A stretch of DNA of 64,000 nucleotides from Yoonia vestfoldensis DSM 16212 (GCF_000382265.1 NZ_KB907974.1:62001-126000), one strand, 5' to 3'. Counted from the first letter of the stretch, positions 8,710 to 17,857 are shown. Program-made: numbers and translations. The notes: generated by a model not told the origin, from the letters alone.

Positions 8710-9765
8710 GTGACGCATTCCAAAGTCATCATCACTACAATGAAAAACGAGGCGCCCTATATCCTTGAGTGGGTGGCGCATCATCTGGTCATCGGATTCG
8801 ACCATATCGTCGTGCTGACCAATGATTGCACCGATACCACCAACCCGATCCTGACCCGGCTGGATGAACTGGGCTACCTGACCTTCCGGCCCAACAAGCA
8901 AGGCGCAGGCGGTGTGCATCGCAGCGCGATCCGGCGCGCCCAGCGGCTGGACGTCGTGCAGAATGCGGATTGGCTTTATGTCACCGATGCCGATGAATTC
9001 CTCAACATCCATTGCGGCGACCATTCCGTCGATGCGCTGATCGCGGCCAGCGGCGGCGATGCGGTCGACGTGATCATGGTGCCCTGGCGGATCTTTTCGT
9101 TCAACAAACGCGTGATCCTGCGCGACAGCCTTGTGACACAGCAATTCACCGATGCCGAACCCCCGTTCGAGGAAGGCGGGGCGGGGCGGCGTTTCGTGAA
9201 ATCGCTGTTTCGCAACAAGGATGTCTATCACCGGATCGGCATGCACAATCCGCATGTCCGCGAAGACCAAGCCACCGCGCTGAACTGGGCGCTGCCGGGC
9301 GGGCTGCAACACTCCAACCTGCAGGCCGGCAATCATGCGCAGCCGCCCTTTGGCCAGGATGTCGCGCAGATCAATCATTATGCGGTGCGGTCCGCGCAGG
9401 CCTATCTGCTGAAACGGTATCGGGGGCGCGCGAACCATCAAAGCCACGTCCTCGATACAGGCTATTGGGACCGCTGGAACCGGGGCGGCTGCGAGGATAC
9501 CTCCATTCACCGCTATGCGGCCTTGACCCAGGGCCTGCTGGACGTGTTCAGGGCCGACCCCGTGCTGTCGCGGATGCACCGCAAGGGGTTCCGCTGGCAC
9601 AAGGCGAAACTGGCGGAGCTGATGCAGGACGAGGCCTATGTCGACCTGTACCGCAAGATTTCTGCGTCGGAACCCGTGACGGTCGTCAAGAAAGACCGCC
9701 GCATTCGCGAATCGCGGGACCAACAAGAATCACCGGTAACAAATGTGCCTCAGTCGTCGGATTGA
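8710..9765 (+). CDS. Glycosyltransferase family 2-like protein
   Basis: A 351-residue putative glycosyltransferase of the Glyco_tranf_2_4 type. The N-terminus reads VIITTMKNEAPYILEWVAHH, followed by TNDCTDTTN and a DxD-like metal/sugar motif in YVTDADEFLNI; further on comes HYAVRSAQAYLLKR. It starts at GTG. These three motifs recur almost unchanged in the N-terminal half of the 11482-13362 protein, so the two are paralogues. No signal peptide or membrane segment, so the product is cytoplasmic or peripheral. The 3' end overlaps the convergent sugar transferase by 16 bases. The acceptor (exopolysaccharide, LPS or protein) is unknown. Confidence 0.82.
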   Translation: MTHSKVIITTMKNEAPYILEWVAHHLVIGFDHIVVLTNDCTDTTNPILTRLDELGYLTFRPNKQGAGGVHRSAIRRAQRLDVVQNADWLYVTDADEFLNIHCGDHSVDALIAASGGDAVDVIMVPWRIFSFNKRVILRDSLVTQQFTDAEPPFEEGGAGRRFVKSLFRNKDVYHRIGMHNPHVREDQATALNWALPGGLQHSNLQAGNHAQPPFGQDVAQINHYAVRSAQAYLLKRYRGRANHQSHVLDTGYWDRWNRGGCEDTSIHRYAALTQGLLDVFRADPVLSRMHRKGFRWHKAKLAELMQDEAYVDLYRKISASEPVTVVKKDRRIRESRDQQESPVTNVPQSSD

Positions 9766-10637
9766 TCATCCTCGGACGCGTCGCGTTCAGTCTGCTGCTG
9801 CGCAAGGATCCGCGGCAGCGGCGCTTTGTATGGGTCAATCCCGTGCTGCGTCAGCAACCTGCCTATCACGCTGGTCCGCAGCGGCGTGCCATCATACCGT
9901 GCAGCAAGAAGCGACCGCATCCGGCGACCAAAGAAATGGATCGAGACAGTCTTGTCAGTGATGTAATCACCGACGTTCGGCAATCGTCTGCGGACCATAA
10001 GACGGCGATCGCCAAACCCGAACGGATAGAGGACCTCTTGTGGTTGCGCATACTTCGCCTCACCCGTCTCATTAAGGAAATGCGTTACAATCGCAGGTCC
10101 CCACACGCCCCAAGGCTGCTGGCTTGCATGAACCGGTCGGCCAGCCGCTTTTTCGGCCCGAAGCCAGTCAACATATTTCGGTTTGTACCAGGTCGGAACG
10201 GCATATTCATCCGCCGTGAAATCCAGGATCTTCTGAAACGCCTCGCTGCTCTTTGGAAAGCTCAGCACACCTCCATTGATGCTCCGTTCCGACTGGAAGC
10301 CATAAAGGTGCCCGTCGACCGGCACGAAAGGCTTGACGCAATAGGCGTCCGTGTCCGCCCAGATCATTTTGTCGGTTTTTTCAAGCATCTTGTAGCGAAA
10401 CAGGTCTGAATGCAGCGCAAAGCTCCCGGTCGGTCCGTGGGTCAGATATTGCTCTCCTGATAGTATTGCGTTGGCATCGGCAAGCTCGACACCATCGGGT
10501 ACGTTATCGACCGGGCCGTAGTGATACAGCCGGACGGCGTGGCCATTGTCCACAAATGACTTGAGACACAGTTGTTCAAGATAGCTGAGCGGCCCCTCGA
10601 TCCACAACGCACCGATTGCATATTCCTGTTGTACCAT
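9750..10637 (-). CDS. DXD sugar-binding glycosyltransferase
   Basis: A 295-residue protein resembling the glycosyltransferases with a DXD sugar-binding region (Gly_transf_sug / capsular polysaccharide synthesis type). Visible: IGALWIEGPLSYLEQLCLKS at the N-terminus, then LHSDLFRYKMLEKTDKMIWA ending in the DTDAYCVKP motif that would bind nucleotide-sugar and metal, and INGGVLSFPKSSEAF. The C-terminus is Gln/Asp-rich (RDASEDDQSDD). Base composition is visibly lower in G+C than in the core genes, which with its inverted orientation suggests the island was assembled from foreign parts. Its promoter must lie in the 160 bases before 10798. Confidence 0.75.
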   Translation of the reverse strand: MVQQEYAIGALWIEGPLSYLEQLCLKSFVDNGHAVRLYHYGPVDNVPDGVELADANAILSGEQYLTHGPTGSFALHSDLFRYKMLEKTDKMIWADTDAYCVKPFVPVDGHLYGFQSERSINGGVLSFPKSSEAFQKILDFTADEYAVPTWYKPKYVDWLRAEKAAGRPVHASQQPWGVWGPAIVTHFLNETGEAKYAQPQEVLYPFGFGDRRLMVRRRLPNVGDYITDKTVSIHFFGRRMRSLLAARYDGTPLRTSVIGRLLTQHGIDPYKAPLPRILAQQQTERDASEDDQSDD

Positions 10638-10797
10638 GACCTGCTCGCATTAAACCTGACTGAAGGTGCGATGCCACAGGCCAGTCTGCGTGTAAACGCA
10701 GAACAATACAGCCTGATGGCAGCTGGGCTTTCCTTCAACAACCAACAAATGATATGGCTGCAAGACAACAGGAACGTGGACGATATCGGAGAGCTTG

Positions 10798-11445
10798 ATG
10801 ACCAACAAAGTGATCGGCGTTTTGCCCGGCGGCACCTCCGAAGCAGCGCCGAAAAAGGCACGCCGCATGTCCAAAGATGCGGTCCGTCGCAAGTTCCTGC
10901 AAAAACTGCCCAAGGGCGGCATCGCGGTCGAGATCGGCGTCTGGCAAGGCGAATTTTCGTCCACTATCATCGAATTGATCGCCCCGGAAAAACTGGTCCT
11001 GATCGACCCTTGGGCGCATATCGGGGATGACAGTCATTCCGAGGCCTTCGTGGGCCGCACCGGCAAGACCAAGATGGACAAGATCTTTGACGGCGTGGTC
11101 GCGCAATTCGAGGGCCAGATCGCCTCGGGGCAGGTGGCGATGATCCGCGACTTTTCGGTGCCCGCGCTGGTGCAATTCGCAGACCAGACGATTTCCTTTG
11201 CCTATGTCGATGGCGACCATTCCTACGAAGGTGTTAGCGCCGATCTGGCAGCACTTTTCCCCAAGATGAAACGCGGTGGCATCATGGCGTTTGACGATTA
11301 CCACCGGCGCGGCTGGTGGGGTGACGGCGTGATCCGCGCGATCAACGAATTTCTGGGCGCGCATCCGCGCGATCTGCGCATCCGGGCTGTCGTCGGCGCA
11401 CAGATCGCGATTGAAGTACTTGATCCGTCAGAAGAAACCGCGTGA
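10798..11445 (+). CDS. Class I SAM-dependent methyltransferase (Methyltransf_24 type)
   Basis: A 215-residue Rossmann-fold methyltransferase. Motif I is VEIGVWQGEFSS, the acidic end of strand 2 is KLVLIDPWAHIGDD, and the motif after strand 4 is FAYVDGDHSYEGVSADL, followed by KRGGIMAFDDY. The ATG at 10798 is used because GGAGAG lies just upstream; a TTG one codon earlier is also possible. Methyltransf_24 proteins often sit in polysaccharide clusters and modify sugars, which fits the two glycosyltransferase neighbours. Its domain is mirrored, without the catalytic-looking residues, in the C-terminal part of the next gene. Confidence 0.82.
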   Translation: MTNKVIGVLPGGTSEAAPKKARRMSKDAVRRKFLQKLPKGGIAVEIGVWQGEFSSTIIELIAPEKLVLIDPWAHIGDDSHSEAFVGRTGKTKMDKIFDGVVAQFEGQIASGQVAMIRDFSVPALVQFADQTISFAYVDGDHSYEGVSADLAALFPKMKRGGIMAFDDYHRRGWWGDGVIRAINEFLGAHPRDLRIRAVVGAQIAIEVLDPSEETA

Positions 11446-11481
11446 TCCTGACACCATGAAACCGCCGGTGATAGGTGTCTT

Positions 11482-13362
11482 TTGCGTCTGATCGTATCCA
11501 CAATGAAGGACGAAGGTCCGTTCATCCTTGAATGGATCGCGCATTATCTTGCGCTTGGCTTCGACCATTTCATCATCAACAGCAACGATTGTTCCGACGG
11601 CACCGACCTCATCCTGCAGCGCCTGCAAGAGCTTGGGATCGTGACCCATATCGACAATCCGGGGCCCTGGGCTTTTGGCCCGCAGGCGAGCGCCTATCAG
11701 AACGCGATGGCGCATCCCAAATTCGCCGAGGCCGAATGGGTGCTGGTCTGCGATGCGGATGAGTTTCTCGATATCAAGGTCGGCGACCGGACAGTGGACG
11801 CGCTGATCGCGACGGCACCCAGAACCGACGTCTTCGCGCTCGTCTGGCGTCTTTTCGGTCACAACGGGATCGTCCGGTTCGAAGATCGCTTTATTACCGA
11901 TCAGATGACCATGGCCGCCGCCGAACGCCAGATCTGGCCGCCGCAGGTGCGCGCAATCAAGTCGCTGGTGCGCATGAACCGCAAATACCGTGAAATCTCG
12001 ACCCACCGTCCCAAACGCTTGCGGCCACGGTTCGCCGGGCGCGTGCGCTGGACCGATGGCGACGGCCAGCCGATGCCGGGATTCGATTTTCAGGGCTGGA
12101 TGTTCAACCATGCTGGCATCGGCTTTGGCACAGCGAACGCGCGTATGAACCATTACGCGGTGCGCAGCATCGAATCCTATCTTGTCAAACGGATGCGCGG
12201 GGACGTGAACACGACATCCTTTCACGGCAAGATGGAAGAGACCGGGCAAAGGTACTGGCAATTGCATTGCTGGAACGTCGCCGAAGACCTGTCCATCCTT
12301 GGGACCCGCGACCGTCGGCAGGCGCAATATGACAGGCTACGGGCCGATCCGACATTGGCGCAATTGCACGACGGCGCCGTCGCCATCCACCGCGCGCGGA
12401 TCACGGTATTGAACAAGACGCAACAAGCCATTGACTTTACAAGACAATATACAAATTATTCGACATCCAAGGTAACACTGCTCGCCGATGAGGCGCTGAG
12501 CGATCCGCGGATGACGATCAACCGGCAACACTTTGATCCGGCGACATTTCTACAAGCCTGCCAGCTTGCGCGGCTGGACGATATGCGTGTCCGGCTTGGG
12601 GCAGGGCGGCTGCCGTGGTTTGCCAATATGGATGCGCTTGAAACGGTGCGCGACCGCGAGATCGCAACGCAGATCGTCGCGGCCTATCATAGCGAAAAAC
12701 CGTCCTTTGCGGCTCTGCCGCCCTTGCCGGATGATGTGATCGCTGCGGTCGACGCGCCACAGCCCGATCGAACGCCGCGGGCGATCCGGTCATCCAAAGC
12801 GCGCCAGCGGTTTCTGAATGGCATATCCGGCAAGAACCGCACAACATGGCTGCTGGTCGGCGCGTCTGACGGGGATGTGCTTGATGACCTGCTGCAACGT
12901 CTTGAAATCGAAACGCTTTTCGTGATCGAGCCGTGGGGGATCCGCCCGACGGAAATGGTCGTCGACACGCCTGAAACCGACGACAGCCGCAAAGCGCTCG
13001 ACACAGTATATCTTGCGACGGTTCTGCGCCACCAGGTCGCGATAAAGACCGGACGACTGCGGATATTCCGGTCCTTGCCGCAATGGATCGTCAGGTTGCT
13101 GGATGATGCGACGTTGGACGTATGTTTCGTGAACGGTGCCCGCAAGCCCCGCGCGACGCAGGTATTGCTGGACCAGCTTGCGCCCAAGCTGAAGCCCGCC
13201 GGTCTGATCGTGGTGAACAGCTACCGCGCAGCGGATACGCGCGGGCGCGGGACCATCGAGGCGATACACAACTTTGTCGGTGCGGCGTCGGCGACATGGC
13301 GGATCATGGCAGTCGAGGATGGCCATATCGCAATGGAACTGCTTGAAAAAACAGATGATTAA
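11482..13362 (+). CDS. Glycosyltransferase fused to a degenerate methyltransferase-like domain
   Basis: A 626-residue two-domain protein starting at TTG, with IVSTMKDEGPFILEWIAHY immediately after. Residues 1 to about 300 are a GT2-like domain paralogous to the 8710-9765 product (NSNDCSDGTD, VCDADEFLDI, HYAVRSIESYLVKR). Residues about 310-450 form a linker region of no recognised family. Residues about 453-626 align by eye with the 10798 methyltransferase: LVGASDGDVLDDLL against EIGVWQGEFSS, FVIEPWG against LIDPWAH, and LKPAGLIVVNSY against MKRGGIMAFDDY. The GDHSYEG loop has become NGARKPR, so SAM chemistry is doubtful. It may serve as a binding or scaffold domain. Confidence 0.75.
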   Translation: MRLIVSTMKDEGPFILEWIAHYLALGFDHFIINSNDCSDGTDLILQRLQELGIVTHIDNPGPWAFGPQASAYQNAMAHPKFAEAEWVLVCDADEFLDIKVGDRTVDALIATAPRTDVFALVWRLFGHNGIVRFEDRFITDQMTMAAAERQIWPPQVRAIKSLVRMNRKYREISTHRPKRLRPRFAGRVRWTDGDGQPMPGFDFQGWMFNHAGIGFGTANARMNHYAVRSIESYLVKRMRGDVNTTSFHGKMEETGQRYWQLHCWNVAEDLSILGTRDRRQAQYDRLRADPTLAQLHDGAVAIHRARITVLNKTQQAIDFTRQYTNYSTSKVTLLADEALSDPRMTINRQHFDPATFLQACQLARLDDMRVRLGAGRLPWFANMDALETVRDREIATQIVAAYHSEKPSFAALPPLPDDVIAAVDAPQPDRTPRAIRSSKARQRFLNGISGKNRTTWLLVGASDGDVLDDLLQRLEIETLFVIEPWGIRPTEMVVDTPETDDSRKALDTVYLATVLRHQVAIKTGRLRIFRSLPQWIVRLLDDATLDVCFVNGARKPRATQVLLDQLAPKLKPAGLIVVNSYRAADTRGRGTIEAIHNFVGAASATWRIMAVEDGHIAMELLEKTDD

Positions 13363-13399
13363 GCGATAAGACGCCAATAGCGCAATCGCTCCTAGTTAA

Positions 13400-13415
13400 C
13401 ATAATACTGATTATG
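13400..13415. terminator. Short inverted repeat between convergent genes
   Basis: CATAAT/ATTATG with a 4-base loop in the AT-rich 93 bases between the island and phoU. It is a weak stem with no T tract; it could terminate either strand or be incidental. Confidence 0.25.
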
Positions 13416-13455
13416 CGCCATTTGCATCCCAAGTGGAACGCGCCAGCGTCACACC

Positions 13456-14163
13456 CTACCTGGCATCGGACACATAGGACGTCCGGTCGCCTTTCGGGCG
13501 CGCCTCTTCGGGCATGACACCGGTAACCAGATAGATCACCTGTTCGGCCATGTTGGTTGTCAGATCGCCCATCCGTTCGATGTTCTTGGCCATGAAATGC
13601 AGATGCATGCAGGCCGTGATGTTGCGCGGGTCTTCCATCATGAAGGTGAGGAATTCGCGGAACAGCGCGTTGTACATCTGGTCCACCTCCTGATCGCGCT
13701 GGCGCACATCCTCGGCCAGTTCGGCGTCGCCGCGCACATAAGCGTCGAGCGTGTCTTTCAGCATCGCCTCCACCTCGCGGGCCATGCGGCGCAAGGCGGC
13801 GTCGGACCCGCTGACCGGCGGCATTTCGACAAGGACGCTGGTGCGCTTGGCGATGTTCTTGGCATAATCGCCGATCCGTTCCAGCGACGCGGCCAACCGC
13901 AGCACGGTCAGGATGGCGCGCAGGTCCTTGGACACCGGCGCGCGCAACGCAATGGTGCGTGCGGCTTCGTCGTTGATCTGTTCTTCCAGCGCGTCGATCG
14001 CCTTGTCGCCCTTGCGGACTTCTTCTGCGAGTTCGACATCGCGGTCGGCCAGCGACCGCGCGGCTTTCATGATTGCATCTTCGACAAGCCCGCCCATCTT
14101 CACGATCAATGTCGTGATCGTCTCCAGATCACGGTCATATGCCGAAGAGATATGGTCGTTCAT
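13456..14163 (-). CDS. phoU: Phosphate signalling protein PhoU
   Basis: A 235-residue, all-helical cytoplasmic regulator that links phosphate transport to the PhoR kinase and restrains the Pho response. Two repeats of the PhoU three-helix bundle are seen, with VKMGGLVEDAIMKAARSLAD in the first and LAASLERIGDYAKNIAKRT / HFMAKNIERMGDLTTNMAEQ as the paired metal-binding E/DxxxD-type helices. Length is standard. It follows phoR by 74 bases on the same strand. The usual pstSCAB genes and phoB are not beside it. Confidence 0.95.
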   Translation of the reverse strand: MNDHISSAYDRDLETITTLIVKMGGLVEDAIMKAARSLADRDVELAEEVRKGDKAIDALEEQINDEAARTIALRAPVSKDLRAILTVLRLAASLERIGDYAKNIAKRTSVLVEMPPVSGSDAALRRMAREVEAMLKDTLDAYVRGDAELAEDVRQRDQEVDQMYNALFREFLTFMMEDPRNITACMHLHFMAKNIERMGDLTTNMAEQVIYLVTGVMPEEARPKGDRTSYVSDAR

Positions 14164-14237
14164 CGCGGTCTCCTGTCAGGTCAGATCAGCGGCCTAGCAC
14201 GGCCACGCCCTGCCTATGTGTCAGACAGGTAAATGTT

Positions 14238-15287
14238 TTATGACAAAGACTCCACCGGCAAAAACACCGACACTTTGGTGCCCTGCCCCAGTTCGCTTTC
14301 GATCAGCAGACGGCCGCGGTGGCGGTTGACGATATGCTTGACGATGGCAAGGCCAAGCCCCGTGCCGCCGACCTCGCGCGAGCGGTGCGTATCCACGCGG
14401 TAAAATCGTTCGGTCAGCCGCGCGATATGATGCGACGCGATCCCGTCGCCCTTGTCGGCGACACTGATCTGGACACCCTGTCCGCGCAGACGCAGGTGAT
14501 TGACCGGCGCCTCCAGCGTCACAACGATTTCCTTGCCGGACGCCCCGTATTTTATGGCGTTCTCGATCAGGTTGGCAAAGACCTGCGTCAACTGCCCGGC
14601 ATCGCCGGGGACCTGCAAGGTATCGCTGTCACGCACAAGCCGGACCGTCACATCGGCGGCGGCGGCCTGCGGTTCCAGCCCCTTGATGACCGATCCCAAA
14701 AGCCCGCATAATTCGACCTGTTCGCGCGGGCGCACGCGCTCGTCCTCTTCGACGCGGCTCAACGACAAAAGATCATCGACAAGCCGCGTCATCCGCTCCG
14801 CTTCATGCGCCATGATCCCCAGAAACCTTTCGCGTGCTTTCGCGTCGTCACGCGCCGCCCCGCCCAGCGTTTCGATGAAACCCAGCAAGGCCGTCAGCGG
14901 CGTGCGCAATTCATGGCTGACATTGGCCACAAAATCGCGCCGCATCTTGCCGACGTCTTCGGCGGCGCTCTGGTCCTCGAAGGACAGGACAATGTCTTGT
15001 CCGGCCAGCGCGATATGCACCAGATACGGCGTGTCCTTGTCACGATCCCGCGACACGAACCGGACGCTGGCCGCCGCCCCCTGCGCCCGCGCCCGTGCGA
15101 TGGCGTCGATGACCACGGGCTGCCGCAGGGCGGTGATGTGGTGCTTGCCGATCAGATCACGGCCCAGAACCGCCTCGAGCGGAGGATTGATCGCGCGAAT
15201 CCGGTCGTCCGAGCCAATGACGAGCACCGGCAAAGGAATAGCGGCGATCAGGGACAGGACGGTGTCGGACAAGGCAAGACCTTTCAT
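14238..15287 (-). CDS. phoR: PhoR-like sensor histidine kinase, soluble form
   Basis: A 349-residue histidine kinase presumed to signal phosphate state to PhoB. Order: PAS domain (residues about 8-100, PLPVLVIGSDDRIRAINPP), dimerisation/phosphoacceptor helix with His in FVANVSHELRTPLTALLGF (about 138-156), and a HATPase domain with the N-box NLIENAIKYG, G1 DKGDGI and G2 GGTGLGLAIVKH. No transmembrane helix precedes the PAS, so sensing must be cytosolic. The PhoR call rests on the phoU neighbour and overall layout. It is divergent from the gene at 15421. Confidence 0.87.
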   Translation of the reverse strand: MKGLALSDTVLSLIAAIPLPVLVIGSDDRIRAINPPLEAVLGRDLIGKHHITALRQPVVIDAIARARAQGAAASVRFVSRDRDKDTPYLVHIALAGQDIVLSFEDQSAAEDVGKMRRDFVANVSHELRTPLTALLGFIETLGGAARDDAKARERFLGIMAHEAERMTRLVDDLLSLSRVEEDERVRPREQVELCGLLGSVIKGLEPQAAAADVTVRLVRDSDTLQVPGDAGQLTQVFANLIENAIKYGASGKEIVVTLEAPVNHLRLRGQGVQISVADKGDGIASHHIARLTERFYRVDTHRSREVGGTGLGLAIVKHIVNRHRGRLLIESELGQGTKVSVFLPVESLS

Positions 15288-15420
15288 GCGGTTTGTCCCG
15301 TGTAGTGGGGTCTTGGCCCGGTGCAGGCAAGACTAAATGTCGCAGGCTCAGTCTGTACTACACGTTCTGGCTGAATATGTTACATCTATACACGGTTGTG
15401 TGGTTACGGGGTAGAATGAC

Positions 15421-15810
15421 ATGAACGCGACCTGCGATACGGTGAAGAGTGACCCTGACCTCGCGCAGGTGAACAACGTCAGAATGCTGGTCGTCGGTGA
15501 CGTGACCCGGTGGCAGGCCTGCGGACAATTGCGCGGGGTGCCTGCGGGATGTGTCTATGTCGATATCGCCCAACTCGATCCGATCAAGATCCTGCAATAT
15601 GACCCCGATCTGGTGCTGTCGCCGCTTGTGTCGGACGGATTTGACGCGTTCGATGTGGCCGAAAAACTGGGGGCCGTCCAATTTCGGGGGATGTACCGCG
15701 TCGTCGCCAACGACCTGCCCGATGCCGAGATCATCCGCCGTGATATCCGTGCCGCAGCACCCAATCTTGATTTCGACCTGCTGGTGCTGCCGCGGATTGC
15801 AGCACCTTAG
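15421..15810 (+). CDS. Hypothetical protein
   Basis: A 129-residue protein I do not recognise. It has no signal peptide, cysteine motif or membrane segment. The middle reads [20 protein letters not shown], then [20 protein letters not shown] and ADGF-like [17 protein letters not shown], suggesting an alpha/beta fold perhaps like a receiver or Rossmann half. It has its own promoter region opposite phoR and ends four bases inside the gamma carbonic anhydrase gene on the other strand. Coding character (third-position G+C) is convincing; function is not assigned. Confidence 0.7.
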   Translation: MNATCDTVKSDPDLAQVNNVRMLVVGDVTRWQACGQLRGVPAGCVYVDIAQLDPIKILQYDPDLVLSPLVSDGFDAFDVAEKLGAVQFRGMYRVVANDLPDAEIIRRDIRAAAPNLDFDLLVLPRIAAP

Positions 15811-16328
15811 ATCGCACGCAGGCTCTGGCGGAACCGCAGCGCGTTTTTCTGATAATGCAGCGCCGAGGCTTGCAGCGCAGCGATGGCCGCCGCGTCAAGC
15901 TGGCGCACAACCTTGCCGGGTGTCCCCATGACCAGCGATCCATCGGGGATCACCTTGCCTTCGGTCACCAGCGCCCCTGCCCCGATCAGGCAATTTTCGC
16001 CAATGACCGCCCCGTTCAGAATGGTCGCGCCCATGCCGATCAGGCTGTTGGCCCCGATGGTGCAGCCATGCAGCATCGCCTTGTGACCAATGGTGCAGCC
16101 TGCACCGATCACCAACGGATAGCCCATGTCGGTATGCAGCACAGAATTTTCCTGAATATTGGTCCCTTCGCCGACCCGGATCATTTCGGTATCGCCGCGC
16201 AGCGTACTGCCGAACCAGACCGAGGATTTCGCGGCCAGTTCCACCCGCCCGATCACGAAACAGCCGGGTGCGACCCAGGCATCATCCGCGACCACGGGTT
16301 CCAGATCGCCAAGCGCGTAAAGGCTCAT
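15807..16328 (-). CDS. Gamma-class carbonic anhydrase family protein
   Basis: A 173-residue left-handed beta-helix protein built of hexapeptide repeats. The three metal-binding His are visible: the His of [11 protein letters not shown], the His of [10 protein letters not shown] and the second His five residues later. Related proteins either hydrate CO2 or act as subunit-like factors without strong activity (YrdA, PaaY). It starts four bases inside the gmk stop, forming a yicC-gmk-gCA unit on the minus strand. Confidence 0.9.
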   Translation of the reverse strand: MSLYALGDLEPVVADDAWVAPGCFVIGRVELAAKSSVWFGSTLRGDTEMIRVGEGTNIQENSVLHTDMGYPLVIGAGCTIGHKAMLHGCTIGANSLIGMGATILNGAVIGENCLIGAGALVTEGKVIPDGSLVMGTPGKVVRQLDAAAIAALQASALHYQKNALRFRQSLRAI

Positions 16329-16963
16329 GTCAGTTCTCCGAATTGGGCTTGCAGGCTGCGCACATGATCCACCAGTTGTGGCTGCTGACTGCGGCGCAGG
16401 CGTTCGGCGCTGATGATGGTTTTCAGCGCGGCCTCTGTCGCGTCGATGTCGTCGTTTACCAGGACGTAATCATATCCGTCCCAATGGCTGATTTCATCCC
16501 AGCTTTTCTGCATCCGCTTTTCGATCACGTCTGGCGCGTCCTGCCCGCGTGTGACCAAGCGGCGGTGCAGTTCGGGGATCGACGGCGGCAGGATGAAGAT
16601 CGACAGCACATGCGGGCTGAGGCTGGAATTGCTGATCTGCTGCGCGCCTTGCCAGTCGATATCGAACAGCACATCGCGGCCGTCCTCGATGGCGGCTTGC
16701 ACGGGGGTTTTGGGCGATCCGTAGTAATTGCCGAACACCAGCGCATGTTCCAGCATGTCACCCGCCGCGACCTGGCCTTGAAAATCGTCCTTGGTGACAA
16801 AGTAGTATTCGCGTCCGTCGACCTCGCCTGCGCGCGGGGCGCGTGTGGTGGCGGAAACGGAAAACCGCAACGTCTCGTCCCATTTGCGCAAACGGCCTGC
16901 CAAAGTGGATTTCCCCGCACCCGAAGGCGAGGACAGGATGATCAAAAGGCCCCGCCTTTGCAT
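16325..16963 (-). CDS. gmk: Guanylate kinase
   Basis: Phosphorylates GMP to GDP with ATP. 212 residues. P-loop [16 protein letters not shown] is at residues 10-25; the GMP-binding region has [20 protein letters not shown] and later [26 protein letters not shown] forms the lid. Length and motifs are standard. Only three bases separate it from the end of yicC, a conserved pairing. Confidence 0.97.
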   Translation of the reverse strand: MQRRGLLIILSSPSGAGKSTLAGRLRKWDETLRFSVSATTRAPRAGEVDGREYYFVTKDDFQGQVAAGDMLEHALVFGNYYGSPKTPVQAAIEDGRDVLFDIDWQGAQQISNSSLSPHVLSIFILPPSIPELHRRLVTRGQDAPDVIEKRMQKSWDEISHWDGYDYVLVNDDIDATEAALKTIISAERLRRSQQPQLVDHVRSLQAQFGELT

Positions 16964-16966
16964 GGC

Positions 16967-17857
16967 TTACTCCACATTCTGAATCTGTTCGCGCATCTGT
17001 TCGATCACCGCCTTGAGATCAAGGCCGATCGCCGTTAGCGCGCTGGACTGTGCCTTGGAACACAGGGTGTTGGCTTCGCGGTTGAATTCCTGCGCCAGAA
17101 AATCGAGCTTGCGGCCCGCCGGCGCGTCCTGCGCCAAAAGCGTCTGCGCGGCAGCAACATGGGCGCGGAGGCGGTCAATTTCTTCGGTGATGTCGGATTT
17201 GACGGCGATCAGCGCCAATTCCTGTACGATACGGGCGGGGTCGGCGTCGGGGGCGCTGTCTGTCACCTTGGCCAAGGCGGCCGCCAGCGCCGCGCGCTGC
17301 TGTGGCGCGCGGTCTGCCGCAGCCGCTGCGGCCAGATCGGTCAGTTCCGCGATCCGCGCCAGTTGTGCGGTCATGACAGGGTGCAGCGCCGCACCTTCGG
17401 CGTCGCGCATCTGTTGAAAATCGGCCAGAAGGGCGCTGAAATCCTGCGTCAGTGCGGCAACCAACGCGGTGCTGTCGTCATCCGCCGTCGCACCAACCAA
17501 GACGCCGCGCTGTGCCAGCACATCCGCCGCCGTCGGTTGCGCCAGCGTCACCCCCATCGCAAAAGCGCGGTCCTGTACGGTTTCCAGCGCTTGCAGGACG
17601 GCGGTCAATTGCGCCGCGTTCACCTGCACGCCGCTGCCCGCCTCGTCGCGGGTCAGCCGCAGATTGACACTGACATTGCCACGCGCCAGACCCGCCATAG
17701 CCTGCGCCCTGACCGCCTGTTCCAACCCTTCAAGACCATCGGGCAGGCGCAACCGCAAGTCCAGCCCACGCCCGTTGACCCCGCGCATGTCCCAAACCCA
17801 CGATACCACCCCCAGATCACCTGTGCGGCTGGCAAAAGCGGTCATGGAACGGATCAT
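16967..17857 (-). CDS. YicC family endoribonuclease-like protein
   Basis: A 296-residue YicC protein. E. coli YicC has been linked to RNA turnover and stationary-phase survival. The N-terminus RSMTAFASRTGDLG and WDMRGVNGRGLDLRLRLP are family hallmarks. The C-terminal DUF1732 segment contains SDITEEIDRLRAHVA and GRKLDFLAQEFNREANTLCS. The start ATG fits the family. Its promoter lies in the 186-base divergent region that also holds the CtrA box. Confidence 0.93.
   Translation of the reverse strand: MIRSMTAFASRTGDLGVVSWVWDMRGVNGRGLDLRLRLPDGLEGLEQAVRAQAMAGLARGNVSVNLRLTRDEAGSGVQVNAAQLTAVLQALETVQDRAFAMGVTLAQPTAADVLAQRGVLVGATADDDSTALVAALTQDFSALLADFQQMRDAEGAALHPVMTAQLARIAELTDLAAAAAADRAPQQRAALAAALAKVTDSAPDADPARIVQELALIAVKSDITEEIDRLRAHVAAAQTLLAQDAPAGRKLDFLAQEFNREANTLCSKAQSSALTAIGLDLKAVIEQMREQIQNVE

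Noticed and set aside
9012-10409. A 465-codon plus-strand frame spanning the end of one glycosyltransferase and opposite another
   Set aside because: Frame-shifted relative to the GT gene and antisense to the DXD enzyme; no motifs.
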